NCBI RefSeq assembly: GCF_011050055.1
Contig: NZ_DRGM01000046.1
Location: 1-41,726, forward strand
Direction of reading: 5' to 3'
Length of the DNA stretch: 41,726 nucleotides
Source: Pseudoalteromonas prydzensis
GTDB taxonomy: Bacteria; Pseudomonadota; Gammaproteobacteria; Enterobacterales; Alteromonadaceae
In this document: positions 1-6,277 of the stretch, in pieces
Numbering within the stretch: the stretch's first letter is position 1
Layout of the letters: every line of letters begins with the position of its first letter
Notes under the pieces: generated by a model
Seen by the model: the letters and a program-made list of their open reading frames with translations, nothing else
What the model was told of the DNA's origin: nothing
Databases searched by the model: none
Translations under genes and position numbers: made by a program

Positions 1-132
1 ATAGCCAAATTGGGAGGTTGGCACGATAGTAAACGAACAGGGCGTGTTGGCACAAAAGCCATGTGGGACGGCTGGGTGAAGTTGGTATTTTTAGTCGAGT
101 CCTATGCTTTTATGAAGGAACTCGACTTGTGA
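1..132 (+). CDS. C-terminal fragment of IS4-family transposase (partial)
   Basis: Frame 1 is open from the window edge to TGA at 130-132 and encodes 43 residues ending in SYAFMKELDL. It contains the block GWHDSKRTGRVG, which matches GWHDSKRNGRVG near the C terminus of the complete transposase at 2210-3592. Downstream of that block the two proteins diverge (TKAMWDGW against WERLWEGW). The catalytic core would lie outside the window, so whether this gene is intact is unknown. Confidence 0.8.
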   Translation: MAKLGGWHDSKRTGRVGTKAMWDGWVKLVFLVESYAFMKELDL

Positions 133-142
133 TCAAGAGACA
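1..142 (+). mobile_element. 3' end of an IS4-family (IS50-like) insertion sequence, cut by the window edge
   Basis: The last 142 bases of an insertion sequence read on the plus strand. The right terminal inverted repeat is TGTGATCAAGAGACAG at 127-142, the reverse complement of the left end of the complete element at 2199-3698 and close to the inside end of IS50. The stop codon of its transposase lies inside this inverted repeat. The encoded tail is related to, but clearly different from, the tail of the transposase at 2210-3592, so these are two distinct IS types of one subgroup rather than two copies of one element. The other end is outside the window, so its target duplication cannot be checked. 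Confidence 0.85.
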
Positions 143-143
143 G

Positions 144-239
144 GCACCTAGCACCTAGCACCTAGCACCTAGCACCTAGCACCTAGCACCTAGCACCTAG
201 CACCTAGTACCTAGCACCTAGCCTAGCACCTAGCATCTA
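144..239. repeat. Heptamer tandem repeat (GCACCTA)n, 14 units
   Basis: Nine perfect GCACCTA units run from 144 to 206. They are followed by GTACCTA, GCACCTA, a shortened GCCTA, GCACCTA and GCATCTA. The array begins one base after the IS inverted repeat, and its last unit supplies the stop codon of the VF530-type gene on the minus strand. Changes in copy number would therefore alter the spacing between the IS and that gene without changing the protein. The core CACCTAG also occurs in the target duplication of the IS inside acuR. Confidence 0.95.
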
Positions 240-653
240 ATTCCCCCAAGGATTACTCGCACTAGAGCGTTGCTTACGCGTACGGGCGCGATCTTTGGCT
301 TCTTTTTTCGCTTGAATGCGCTTTGCATCACTAAAGCTTAATTCACATGGTTCACCCGGTTTATGATCTTCAGGAATAACGCGGTCACGTGGGGGAAGCG
401 CATACTGCACATCATCCGGTTTCGGCAGATTCTTTAACCGATAAAGGTAAAAGTTTTCAACTTTATCTTGTGCCCACTGGGTTTTACGCAAAAATTTAAC
501 CGCAGATTTAATATCAGGGTTATTTTTAAAACAATTTAGCAGTAGATAAGCATGTAAAAGCTCCCACCCATATTGATCAACTAACTCTGATACAACTTGC
601 TCAAGTTTAACGCCTTGTAGCGGGTTATTGCCGAATAAATCTTCATTACTCAT
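237..653 (-). CDS. VF530-family (DUF2132) small DNA-binding protein
   Basis: The 138-residue protein carries a VF530/DUF2132 domain in its N-terminal half (about residues 5-72). Typical blocks are NPLQGVKLE, YGWELLHAYLLLNCF and SAVKFLRKTQWAQDKVENFYL. The family is named after a Vibrio fischeri protein of known structure and is thought to bind DNA, but its cellular role is not established. The C-terminal tail is long, basic and probably disordered (DAKRIQAKKEAKDRARTRKQR), which also suggests nucleic-acid contact. The start ATG at 653 is followed at once by the conserved domain. The gene follows acuI on the same strand but is separated from it by a terminator. Its stop codon lies in the heptamer array. 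Confidence 0.85.
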   Translation of the reverse strand: MSNEDLFGNNPLQGVKLEQVVSELVDQYGWELLHAYLLLNCFKNNPDIKSAVKFLRKTQWAQDKVENFYLYRLKNLPKPDDVQYALPPRDRVIPEDHKPGEPCELSFSDAKRIQAKKEAKDRARTRKQRSSASNPWGN

Positions 654-762
654 GTTTTACACTCTTTTTCTAAACTCTAATCTCAGAATTATAATTTTTA
701 TCACGGTAATTTGATACTACAATATTTTATTGTTGCAGATTCTTATAGTGATTATAAGCAAC

Positions 763-789
763 AAAAAAGCCAGACATTAGCCTGACTTT
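763..789 (-). terminator. Rho-independent terminator after acuI
   Basis: On the minus strand AAAGTCAG and CTGGCTTT form a short stem (one G-U pair) around a GCTAATGT loop and are followed by a T6 tract. It lies 12 bases after the acuI stop and separates acuI from the VF530-type gene. Confidence 0.75.
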
Positions 790-800
790 ATGATAACTAG

Positions 801-1793
801 CTATGCTTGGCAATTTACCATGACACGACCGCGGATATTCCCGGTCATCAGCTCATCAGCCGCATTAATAACCTGCGCTAAATTAATTTCAGTCGATATT
901 TTATCTAAGTAGCTTTGCTCTACAAGCTCACCTAAACGTTGCCATGCTTGGATACGGTCAATTTTCGGGCGCATGACACTGTCTATGCCGAGCAATGAAA
1001 TACCACGTAGAATAAACGGCGCAACGGATGCCGGAAAATCCATGCCTTGTGCTAAACCGCAGGCAGTAACTACACCGCCATACTTTAAAGAGGCGCAAAT
1101 ATTAGCAAGAGTGTGACTACCAACCGAATCAATGGCTGCAGCAAAGCGTTCTTTGGCAAGTGGTTTAGCTGGATTTGATAGCTCATTTCGGTCGATCACT
1201 TCAGAGGCGCCAAGCTGTTTTAAATGATCTGTTTGATCTACGCGTCCTGTTGCTGCAACAACGGTATAACCTAATAAATTAAGTAAATATACCGAAAAGC
1301 TACCCACACCGCCGTTTGCGCCAGTTACCAAAATATCACCCGATGCGGGTGTGATCCCTTGCTTTTCAAGCGCAATAATACTGAGCATGGCAGTGTAGCC
1401 AGCAGTACCAATTTGCATTGCTTGTTTTGGCGTTAAGGTATCGGGTAGGGGGATCAGCCATTCATCTTTTAATGAGGCTTGCTGAGCAAGGCCACCCCAG
1501 TGTTTTTCACCTACCCCAAAGCCATTTAATAGCACCAATTGCTCAGTGTTGAACTCATTAGAATTGCTCGTTGTGACTTTACCGACTAAATCAATGCCCG
1601 GCACCATAGGGAACGAACGTACTACGGGGCCTTTACCGGTAATTGCTAAACCATCTTTATAATTCAAGCTGCTGTAGAGTACATCAAGCATGACATTATA
1701 ATTGGGCAGCTCACTGTGCTGGAGCGTTTGTAATGACGCCGAATAAGTATCATCAATATTATTTATTACAATAGCTTTAAATTGCGTGTTCAT
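801..1793 (-). CDS. acuI: Acrylyl-CoA reductase AcuI/YhdH (MDR superfamily)
   Basis: A 330-residue zinc-free medium-chain reductase of the AcuI/YhdH type. AcuI reduces acryloyl-CoA to propionyl-CoA with NADPH and so removes the toxic acrylate made during DMSP breakdown. Visible marks are the substrate-side motif NYKDGLAITGKGPVV near residue 45, the block FPMVPGIDLVG, the Rossmann nucleotide-binding loop VTGANGGVGS near residue 157, and the C-terminal NIRGRVMVNC. Length is usual for the family. GGAGT lies just upstream of the ATG. It is the second gene of an acuR-acuI pair, and an operator-like sequence lies 13 bases before its start, so it probably has its own AcuR-controlled promoter. No DMSP lyase gene is in the window, so the acrylate source is not shown. 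Confidence 0.9.
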   Translation of the reverse strand: MNTQFKAIVINNIDDTYSASLQTLQHSELPNYNVMLDVLYSSLNYKDGLAITGKGPVVRSFPMVPGIDLVGKVTTSNSNEFNTEQLVLLNGFGVGEKHWGGLAQQASLKDEWLIPLPDTLTPKQAMQIGTAGYTAMLSIIALEKQGITPASGDILVTGANGGVGSFSVYLLNLLGYTVVAATGRVDQTDHLKQLGASEVIDRNELSNPAKPLAKERFAAAIDSVGSHTLANICASLKYGGVVTACGLAQGMDFPASVAPFILRGISLLGIDSVMRPKIDRIQAWQRLGELVEQSYLDKISTEINLAQVINAADELMTGNIRGRVMVNCQA

Positions 1794-1805
1794 GTTGACT
1801 CCATT

Positions 1806-1819
1806 TAGACCGATCGTCT
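1806..1819. promoter_or_regulatory. Putative AcuR operator before acuI
   Basis: TAGACCGATCGTCT has a perfect CGATCG centre and imperfect outer arms. The same sequence with one change is found immediately upstream of acuR at 4007-4020. Repetition in front of both genes, next to a TetR-family regulator, makes it the best operator candidate. Binding has not been shown. Confidence 0.6.
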
Positions 1820-1850
1820 TTTAATTGCTAAATAAAAACACATTACTTAA

Positions 1851-2198
1851 TTATCTAAGTAATGCGCGTAAAAACATTTCAGTATATAAAATTAATGGTT
1901 GCGTATTCTTAGTCAGCTTAGCGCGCATTACTGCACCCTCCCAGCCAATCCAGAAAAACTCACTCATTTGCTGCGTATTCACGCTGGTGGCTATGACACC
2001 TTGTTGTTGAGCTTGCTCTAAGCAGGTTTGCACATGTTGTTGCCATAATTGATAACTGCTCAGCAGCTTACTTTTAAATTCATCGCTGAGGTGATTGAGC
2101 TCTTGGTTTAAATTACCAATTAAGCAGCCACGATTAAAATCATACTTCTGCATGCCGCGGGCTGCACTTTGCGTAAAATTAATAAGCCGCTCTAGGTG
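1851..2198 (-). pseudogene. acuR: acuR, C-terminal part, separated by IS insertion
   Basis: This is the 3' portion of the interrupted TetR-type regulator. Restored across the insertion point it reads HLERLINFTQ and continues into the ligand-binding domain, with NRGCLIGNLNQEL and FFWIGWEGAVMRAKL, both hallmarks of AcuR proteins. Without the HTH half it cannot act as a repressor. A GTG within the IS inverted repeat gives a spurious in-frame start, which does not make this a functional gene. Joined with 3699-3996 after removing one copy of the duplication, the full protein would have 211 residues. Confidence 0.9.
2189..2198. repeat. Target-site duplication, left copy
   Basis: GCTCTAGGTG directly abuts the left inverted repeat of the IS. 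It is identical to 3699-3708 on the other side of the element. A 10-bp duplication is close to the 9 bp known for IS50 and IS10. Confidence 0.93.
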
Positions 2199-2209
2199 CT
2201 GTCTCTTGA

Positions 2210-3592
2210 TCACATTTCTAGATCAAGAGACTTGGCTAGCTCATAACCTTCAAGGATGGTTTGCAGTTTAAACCATCCTTCCCACAATCTCTCCCAACCA
2301 ACACGGCCATTACGTTTTGAATCATGCCAACCAGCTAATTTACCAAGGTTAATGTAAGCCCAGTAAAGGCTTGGTGCTGTTTTTGGTGGTTTTGACTTTT
2401 CTTGCTTTGTCCATAACAACTTCCACGCTAAAGGACTTAAAACCATTTCACAACTCTGTTTTTCCGCTTCCTTTTTGTTAAGACCAAGGTATCGAAGTTG
2501 ATGTAGGCGAGCTGCAATGAAGGCTAATATAACAACCATCTTTTCTAGGTTGTCTTTACTTTGCATACGTAAATCTTCTACTTGCGTACCGCCACTTTTC
2601 CAAGCTTTATGAAACTCTTCAATTAGCCAACGTTTTTCATAGTAGGCTAGCACGCACTCTGCTTCTTCTTTACTTGTCACTGGTTCAGATGTTAAAAGGT
2701 GCCAACTTAACCCTTGGTCGCTGTTTTCTTCCTGACAGCCAACGTAGTACAGCGGCACAGCAGCGCCTTTTTTATTCGCTGGCATTTTGACGTCCACTTT
2801 GGCGTAACGTATCTGACAACATGCTTCTCTCGCTTTACGCCCACCTTTTTGCCTCACTAAAACCGTGCGTTGACCTGCCGATTTTAACGACTCGCTATAT
2901 TGATAAAGCTTGTTTCCACTCTGCTCAATACAGCGACTTTGCATCGAACGCACGACAAAGCGTTGCTGCTGAGTTGTTTTGTAAGTTAGATACTCAATGA
3001 TATCTGCTTCTCGGTCACACACTGAAATCACCTTGCTCATTTCTGAGCCAAGACGAGTCGACATCGCTTCTGACGCCTGCTCCCACTTGTAGCTTTCTTT
3101 GCTTTTATACGCTCGGCTTGCATGACGATTATTCTGACCATATAAAGTGATATCTCGTGTCCATCGTTTTTGCTCAATAAGACCAACGACATGCTGCTGC
3201 TCTGGTGCAAACAGCAATACTGAATGAGCGTGCATACCACGCGAATGCTTGTTTGAAGTCGTGTGTCCCATTTCGTCACGTACTGTTTGATGCCTGAATT
3301 CAAGCGAAGTGGTGTCCTCTAAAGCGAGAAGGCAATCGTATTGGTTAACACGCTTTGCTGTCGCTAGAAAGCCTGACTCGGCTATAGCTTGGGCATTGAT
3401 TGCTTTGTTGCGAGTAAAACGGTAAGCCGCTTCAATATCAGCGAGAGAAGTAGATGATTGCACCAGAGATTGCCCTAACCTATTGGAAAGGTTAGAGGCT
3501 AACACAACCAGTCGCTTTGCTCTGCGAATATCACCTAACTTGGCTTGAGAAAATGTTTCTGATGCCCATTGTTCTGAACTTGTTGAAAACAT
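2210..3592 (-). CDS. IS4-family transposase, intact
   Basis: The 460-residue DDE transposase is of the Tn5/IS50 type and would cut and rejoin the ends of its own element. Catalytic residues are visible as D93 (LALEDTTSLEF), D193 (VCDREAD) and E325 inside the IS4 signature Y-x2-R-x3-E-x6-K (Y318, R321, E325, K332). The ATG at 3592 is preceded by AAGGTCAG. The stop codon TGA falls inside the terminal inverted repeat, as in the partial element at 1-142. No frameshift is visible. GATC sites occur at the promoter-side end (around 3623-3633), as in IS10 and IS50 where Dam methylation limits transposition, but regulation here is inferred only. Confidence 0.95.
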   Translation of the reverse strand: MFSTSSEQWASETFSQAKLGDIRRAKRLVVLASNLSNRLGQSLVQSSTSLADIEAAYRFTRNKAINAQAIAESGFLATAKRVNQYDCLLALEDTTSLEFRHQTVRDEMGHTTSNKHSRGMHAHSVLLFAPEQQHVVGLIEQKRWTRDITLYGQNNRHASRAYKSKESYKWEQASEAMSTRLGSEMSKVISVCDREADIIEYLTYKTTQQQRFVVRSMQSRCIEQSGNKLYQYSESLKSAGQRTVLVRQKGGRKAREACCQIRYAKVDVKMPANKKGAAVPLYYVGCQEENSDQGLSWHLLTSEPVTSKEEAECVLAYYEKRWLIEEFHKAWKSGGTQVEDLRMQSKDNLEKMVVILAFIAARLHQLRYLGLNKKEAEKQSCEMVLSPLAWKLLWTKQEKSKPPKTAPSLYWAYINLGKLAGWHDSKRNGRVGWERLWEGWFKLQTILEGYELAKSLDLEM

Positions 3593-3651
3593 CGTGACTG
3601 ACCTTGTAGTTATATCAAAATAGATCAGATCGAGATTTATCAGTTAAGTTC

Positions 3652-3683
3652 AAAAAAATCCCCCGATTTTCATCGAGGGATTT
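3652..3683 (-). terminator. Terminator hairpin at the transposase-promoter end of the IS
   Basis: Arms of 12 bp (3656-3667 and 3672-3683, one mismatch) enclose a four-base loop. On the minus strand a T7 tract follows. It lies between the IS edge and the transposase gene, so it would stop transcription entering from the acuR promoter. That protects the transposase from read-through and also makes the insertion polar. Confidence 0.8.
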
Positions 3684-3698
3684 GTGTATGAAAGACAG

Positions 3699-3708
3699 GC
3701 TCTAGGTG
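3699..3708. repeat. Target-site duplication, right copy
   Basis: GCTCTAGGTG directly follows the right inverted repeat and equals 2189-2198. Read on the coding strand of acuR it is CACCTAGAGC, encoding the H-L-E of the restored protein. Confidence 0.93.
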
Positions 3709-3996
3709 GGGGATATCGTCTTGCTCTAAATAACGACGTAACTTAGCAACAAAATAGTCGTTATAGGCATCAATCACCGCTAAACCATAGGCATCTTTAT
3801 TAGTAAAGTAATGATAAAAAGAGCCCTTCGGGACGCCTATCTTTTTTAAGATAGTATCAAGTCCTGTGGCGCTAAAACCAAACTCAGTCAGTGTTGCGAC
3901 CCCAGCCGATATAAGTAATGCCTTGGTGTCGGCATTACTGCGTGCAACTTTTGGTGGGCGACCACGCCGCGGTGGATTTTGATTATTTTTTAGCAT
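3699..3996 (-). pseudogene. acuR: acuR, N-terminal part (TetR-family repressor, interrupted)
   Basis: The N-terminal part of a TetR-family regulator contains the DNA-binding helix-turn-helix (ATGLDTILKKIGVPKGSFYHYF) and breaks at DDIPHLE where the IS begins. Read-through into the element adds only PVFHTQIPR before a stop. The likely start is the ATG at 3996 (MLKNNQN); a GTG at 4002 is also in frame. AcuR is known to repress acuI and to release DNA when acrylate is present. This N-terminal piece keeps the HTH but lacks most of the ligand and dimer domain, so it is presumed inactive. The two halves fit exactly once the IS and one repeat are removed. Confidence 0.9.
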
Positions 3997-4006
3997 AAAC
4001 ACATAT

Positions 4007-4020
4007 TAGACCGATCGTAT
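4007..4020. promoter_or_regulatory. Putative AcuR operator before acuR
   Basis: TAGACCGATCGTAT lies 10 bases upstream of the acuR ATG. It matches the site before acuI at 13 of 14 positions. The arrangement fits autorepression of acuR, which would now be lost. Confidence 0.6.
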
Positions 4021-4463
4021 TTATAGTTGCAAGGATTAATTATTAAACAATATAAAAAGTGCATGTGAAATGTGGGTAAATTATCTGCGAGGCAGCCGCC
4101 GTAAAGCGGCTAATAATAAGCTCAAAAATTAAACTGCTTTACTATTAGTAAGTTGAAATAAATTTGTCATAATTACATTTTTTATAGGAACTTCACTCAT
4201 AATCGGTAGTCACAATTAAGGAAGGAAACTGCGTGTTAATGATTAAATAGTGGTAATTTTTTGTACAGAAATAGGTCGCACAGCAGTTGGTACGACCACT
4301 TTACTTTTTTATATGTTAATTCATTTTTGCATCAGTAGCTTAGTTAAAGTCAATTTATTTAATTGCTTTTGTGATTTGAATTTAACAGTTTTATTAACTA
4401 TTCATTAAATGTAGATGTCATGAACGCTACAAATTTATAAATATAAAAGGTGAGGATTTACCT
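4021..4463. other. Intergenic region between acuR and rmf
   Basis: No coding sequence is supported here. There are two short hairpins (GCCGC/GCGGC near 4095-4110 and GGTCG/CGACC near 4267-4292), neither followed by a T tract. The region must hold the promoters of acuR (minus) and rmf (plus). I cannot place -10 and -35 boxes with confidence. Confidence 0.5.
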
Positions 4464-4634
4464 ATGAAGAGACAGAAAAGAGATCGGTTAGAAAGAGCTC
4501 ATTCTCAAGGTTTTAAAGCAGGCTTAGCGGGTCGTTCAAAAGACCTTTGCCCTTATCAACAAGTGGACCCAAAATCAGAGTGGTTAGGTGGTTGGCGCGA
4601 AGCGATAGAAAATCGCAATATGTATAAAACCTAA
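4464..4634 (+). CDS. rmf: Ribosome modulation factor RMF
   Basis: The 56-residue protein begins MKRQKRDRLERAHSQGF and contains KAGLAGRSK, CPYQQVDP and EWLGGWREA, closely matching the E. coli RMF. RMF binds the 30S subunit in stationary phase or stress and drives ribosomes into inactive 100S dimers. Length is normal. A good Shine-Dalgarno sequence (AAGGTGAGG) ends 8 bases before the ATG. The gene stands alone and converges with fabA through a shared terminator, the same rmf-fabA neighbourhood seen in many gammaproteobacteria. It is small enough to be missed by length-filtered gene calling. Confidence 0.97.
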   Translation: MKRQKRDRLERAHSQGFKAGLAGRSKDLCPYQQVDPKSEWLGGWREAIENRNMYKT

Positions 4635-4656
4635 TTTTCATGTTTCGAATTTAAGC

Positions 4657-4686
4657 AAAAACGCCGCTGTATGAAGCGGCGTTTTT
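4657..4686. terminator. Bidirectional terminator between rmf and fabA
   Basis: AAAAACGCCGCT and AGCGGCGTTTTT form a perfect 12-bp stem around a six-base loop. A/T runs on both sides let it serve rmf on the plus strand and fabA on the minus strand. Confidence 0.93.
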
Positions 4687-4699
4687 GTAGCAGTTTTAA

Positions 4700-5215
4700 T
4701 TAAAACGCACTGGTATCTTGGAATAAACCAACTTTTAAATCTTTTGCTTCGTAGATCACGCGGCCATCTACTTCAACTGTACCATCAGCCATACCCATGA
4801 AAAGTTTACGTTTAATAACGCGCTTCATAGTTAAACGGTAGGTCACTTTTTTAGCTGTTGGCAGGATTTGGCCGGTAAATTTAACTTCCCCTACACCCAG
4901 TGCACGGCCAAGCCCAGGCCCGCCAGACCAACCAAGGAAAAAACCAACTAATTGCCACATTGCATCTAAACCAAGGCAACCAGGCATTACTGGGTCACCT
5001 TTAAAGTGACAGTCGAAAAACCATAGATCTGGATTAATATCTAACTCGGCAACGATTTCACCTTTACCATGCTCACCACCGTCATCGGTGATTGAGATGA
5101 TACGATCCATCATTAACATGTTGTCACTTGGTAGACGACAATTGCCTTCACCAAACATTTCACCTTGACCACATAGGATCAAATCTTCTTTTGTATAGCT
5201 ATTTTTAGGTTCCAT
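4700..5215 (-). CDS. fabA: 3-hydroxydecanoyl-ACP dehydratase/isomerase FabA
   Basis: FabA dehydrates 3-hydroxydecanoyl-ACP and isomerises trans-2- to cis-3-decenoyl-ACP, which starts unsaturated fatty acid synthesis. The protein matches E. coli FabA nearly throughout, for example [38 protein letters not shown] and [12 protein letters not shown]. Catalytic His70 (CHFKGD) and Asp84 (LGLDAMW) are present. I chose the ATG at 5215 ([12 protein letters not shown], 171 residues) because it fits the family length. An in-frame ATG at 5227 would add four residues, and neither has a strong Shine-Dalgarno. A perfect FabR-type palindrome lies upstream. Confidence 0.96.
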   Translation of the reverse strand: MEPKNSYTKEDLILCGQGEMFGEGNCRLPSDNMLMMDRIISITDDGGEHGKGEIVAELDINPDLWFFDCHFKGDPVMPGCLGLDAMWQLVGFFLGWSGGPGLGRALGVGEVKFTGQILPTAKKVTYRLTMKRVIKRKLFMGMADGTVEVDGRVIYEAKDLKVGLFQDTSAF

Positions 5216-5248
5216 AACACTTATCATCGCTTAGAAATTGCCACGTAC

Positions 5249-5272
5249 TTTAGCGTACACTTGTACGCTAAA
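5249..5272. promoter_or_regulatory. FabR-type operator upstream of fabA
   Basis: TTTAGCGTACA and TGTACGCTAAA form a perfect inverted repeat with 11-bp arms and a two-base spacer, 33 bases upstream of the fabA start. The AGCGTACA/TGTACGCT core is the kind of palindrome associated with FabR, the TetR-family repressor of fabA and fabB that senses the saturated to unsaturated acyl balance. Confidence 0.8.
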
Positions 5273-5419
5273 CAACTCGGAGCAGTTAAAAAAATAATTT
5301 ATTTGCATTAAATACCACCGCTTAGGTGAAGAACATGCTAATTCCACGATTTAATCGCGCAATTAGGAGCAAAAATCATTATAATTACTGTGATTTTTTA
5401 ACCAGTATAAAGGAAGTTT

Positions 5420-6277
5420 ATGATCCTTTTTGTTAACGCACTTACCGTAATTGATTTTTCTTATCTTTGTAACAAACGAGGCGCAGTAGGTGAAAGCTGG
5501 ATTGTTGATTTAACCTTGCATGGCAAGTTAAATGAAGAGTCTATGGTGCTCGATTTTGGTTTAGTTAAAAAGCAAATTAAAGGCATTATTGACCAATGTA
5601 TTGATCACAAGCTGGCTATTGGCAAGCAAATTAACGGCCACGTTGAAAACCATGGTGACTATACAACGCTTGATTGTACGTTTGGTGATGAGCACCACTT
5701 AGCTATGAGCGCGCCAAATCAAGCGTATTGCCTGATTGATGCTGACGTAGTTAATGAGCAATCGGTTATTGATTTTTTAATTGCGACTATTATGCCGCAG
5801 TTACCAAGCAATATAGATAAAATTGAAATTGAATTAAAGCCAGAGCATAGCAAGAGTTTTTATTATCACTATAGCCACGGTCTTAAAAAGCATGATGGTA
5901 ATTGCCAGCGTATTATTCATGGTCATCGTTCGCAAATTGGTATTGCGCTTGATGGCATGGCGATGCCGCGATTACAAAAACAATGGGCTGATAAGTGGCA
6001 GGATATTTATTTAGCGACAGCTGAAGACCAAATTTCAGCTACGCAGTTACAACATATCAGCGCCAAAGAAAATGACCTTTGTTTCGCATATACTGCGGCG
6101 CAAGGCTATTTTGAGATGGCTATCAGTAAAGCCCGCTGTGATATTTTGCCAATTGATACTACGGTTGAATGTATTGCAGGTTATTTAGCTGAGCAAGTTA
6201 AAGCCCAGCACCCTGAAAATGATGTAAAAGTAACAGCGTATGAAGGGGTCGCAAAAGGATCGATTTGTTATGCGTAA
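5420..6277 (+). CDS. 6-pyruvoyl tetrahydropterin synthase/QueD-family protein
   Basis: The 285-residue protein belongs to the 6-carboxytetrahydropterin/6-pyruvoyltetrahydropterin synthase family. QueD members make 6-carboxy-tetrahydropterin for queuosine and other deazapurines. About residues 33-64 hold a VVDFG-like element (ESMVLDFGLVKKQ) followed by a DH motif, which resembles the second half of the fold. Residues around 160-180 hold a CQRIIHGHRSQIGIALDG block, like the zinc-binding His-x-His strand of the first half. The C terminus has TVECIAGYLAEQV and KVTAYEGV. It is about twice the length of a standard QueD and may be a two-lobed or rearranged version, so its exact substrate is uncertain. 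AGGAAG precedes the ATG. It overlaps the peptidase gene by 8 bases. Confidence 0.75.
   Translation: MILFVNALTVIDFSYLCNKRGAVGESWIVDLTLHGKLNEESMVLDFGLVKKQIKGIIDQCIDHKLAIGKQINGHVENHGDYTTLDCTFGDEHHLAMSAPNQAYCLIDADVVNEQSVIDFLIATIMPQLPSNIDKIEIELKPEHSKSFYYHYSHGLKKHDGNCQRIIHGHRSQIGIALDGMAMPRLQKQWADKWQDIYLATAEDQISATQLQHISAKENDLCFAYTAAQGYFEMAISKARCDILPIDTTVECIAGYLAEQVKAQHPENDVKVTAYEGVAKGSICYA

Larger units (their letters stand above)
2199..3698 (-). mobile_element. Complete IS4-family, IS50-like insertion sequence inside acuR
   Basis: The element is 1500 bp, bounded by CTGTCTCTTGATCACA (2199-2214) and TGTGTATGAAAGACAG (3683-3698). The first matches the inside end of IS50 almost exactly and the second resembles its outside end, so the two ends differ from one another as they do in IS50. 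It carries one intact transposase gene and a minus-strand terminator hairpin just inside the promoter-side end. A 10-bp direct repeat flanks it. Identical repeats and an intact transposase suggest a recent insertion. Confidence 0.93.

Noticed and set aside
144..239. CRISPR or phase-variable coding repeat
   Set aside because: The units are head-to-tail heptamers without spacers. Only the stop codon of the neighbouring gene overlaps, so changes in copy number would not switch a reading frame.
1851..2213. Apparent 120-residue gene starting with GTG in the IS repeat
   Set aside because: The start is created by the IS inverted repeat. It is the C-terminal half of acuR and lacks the DNA-binding domain.
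3037..3303. Second open frame inside the transposase gene
   Set aside because: It lies in another frame of an intact DDE transposase and shows no domain; no programmed frameshift signal was seen.
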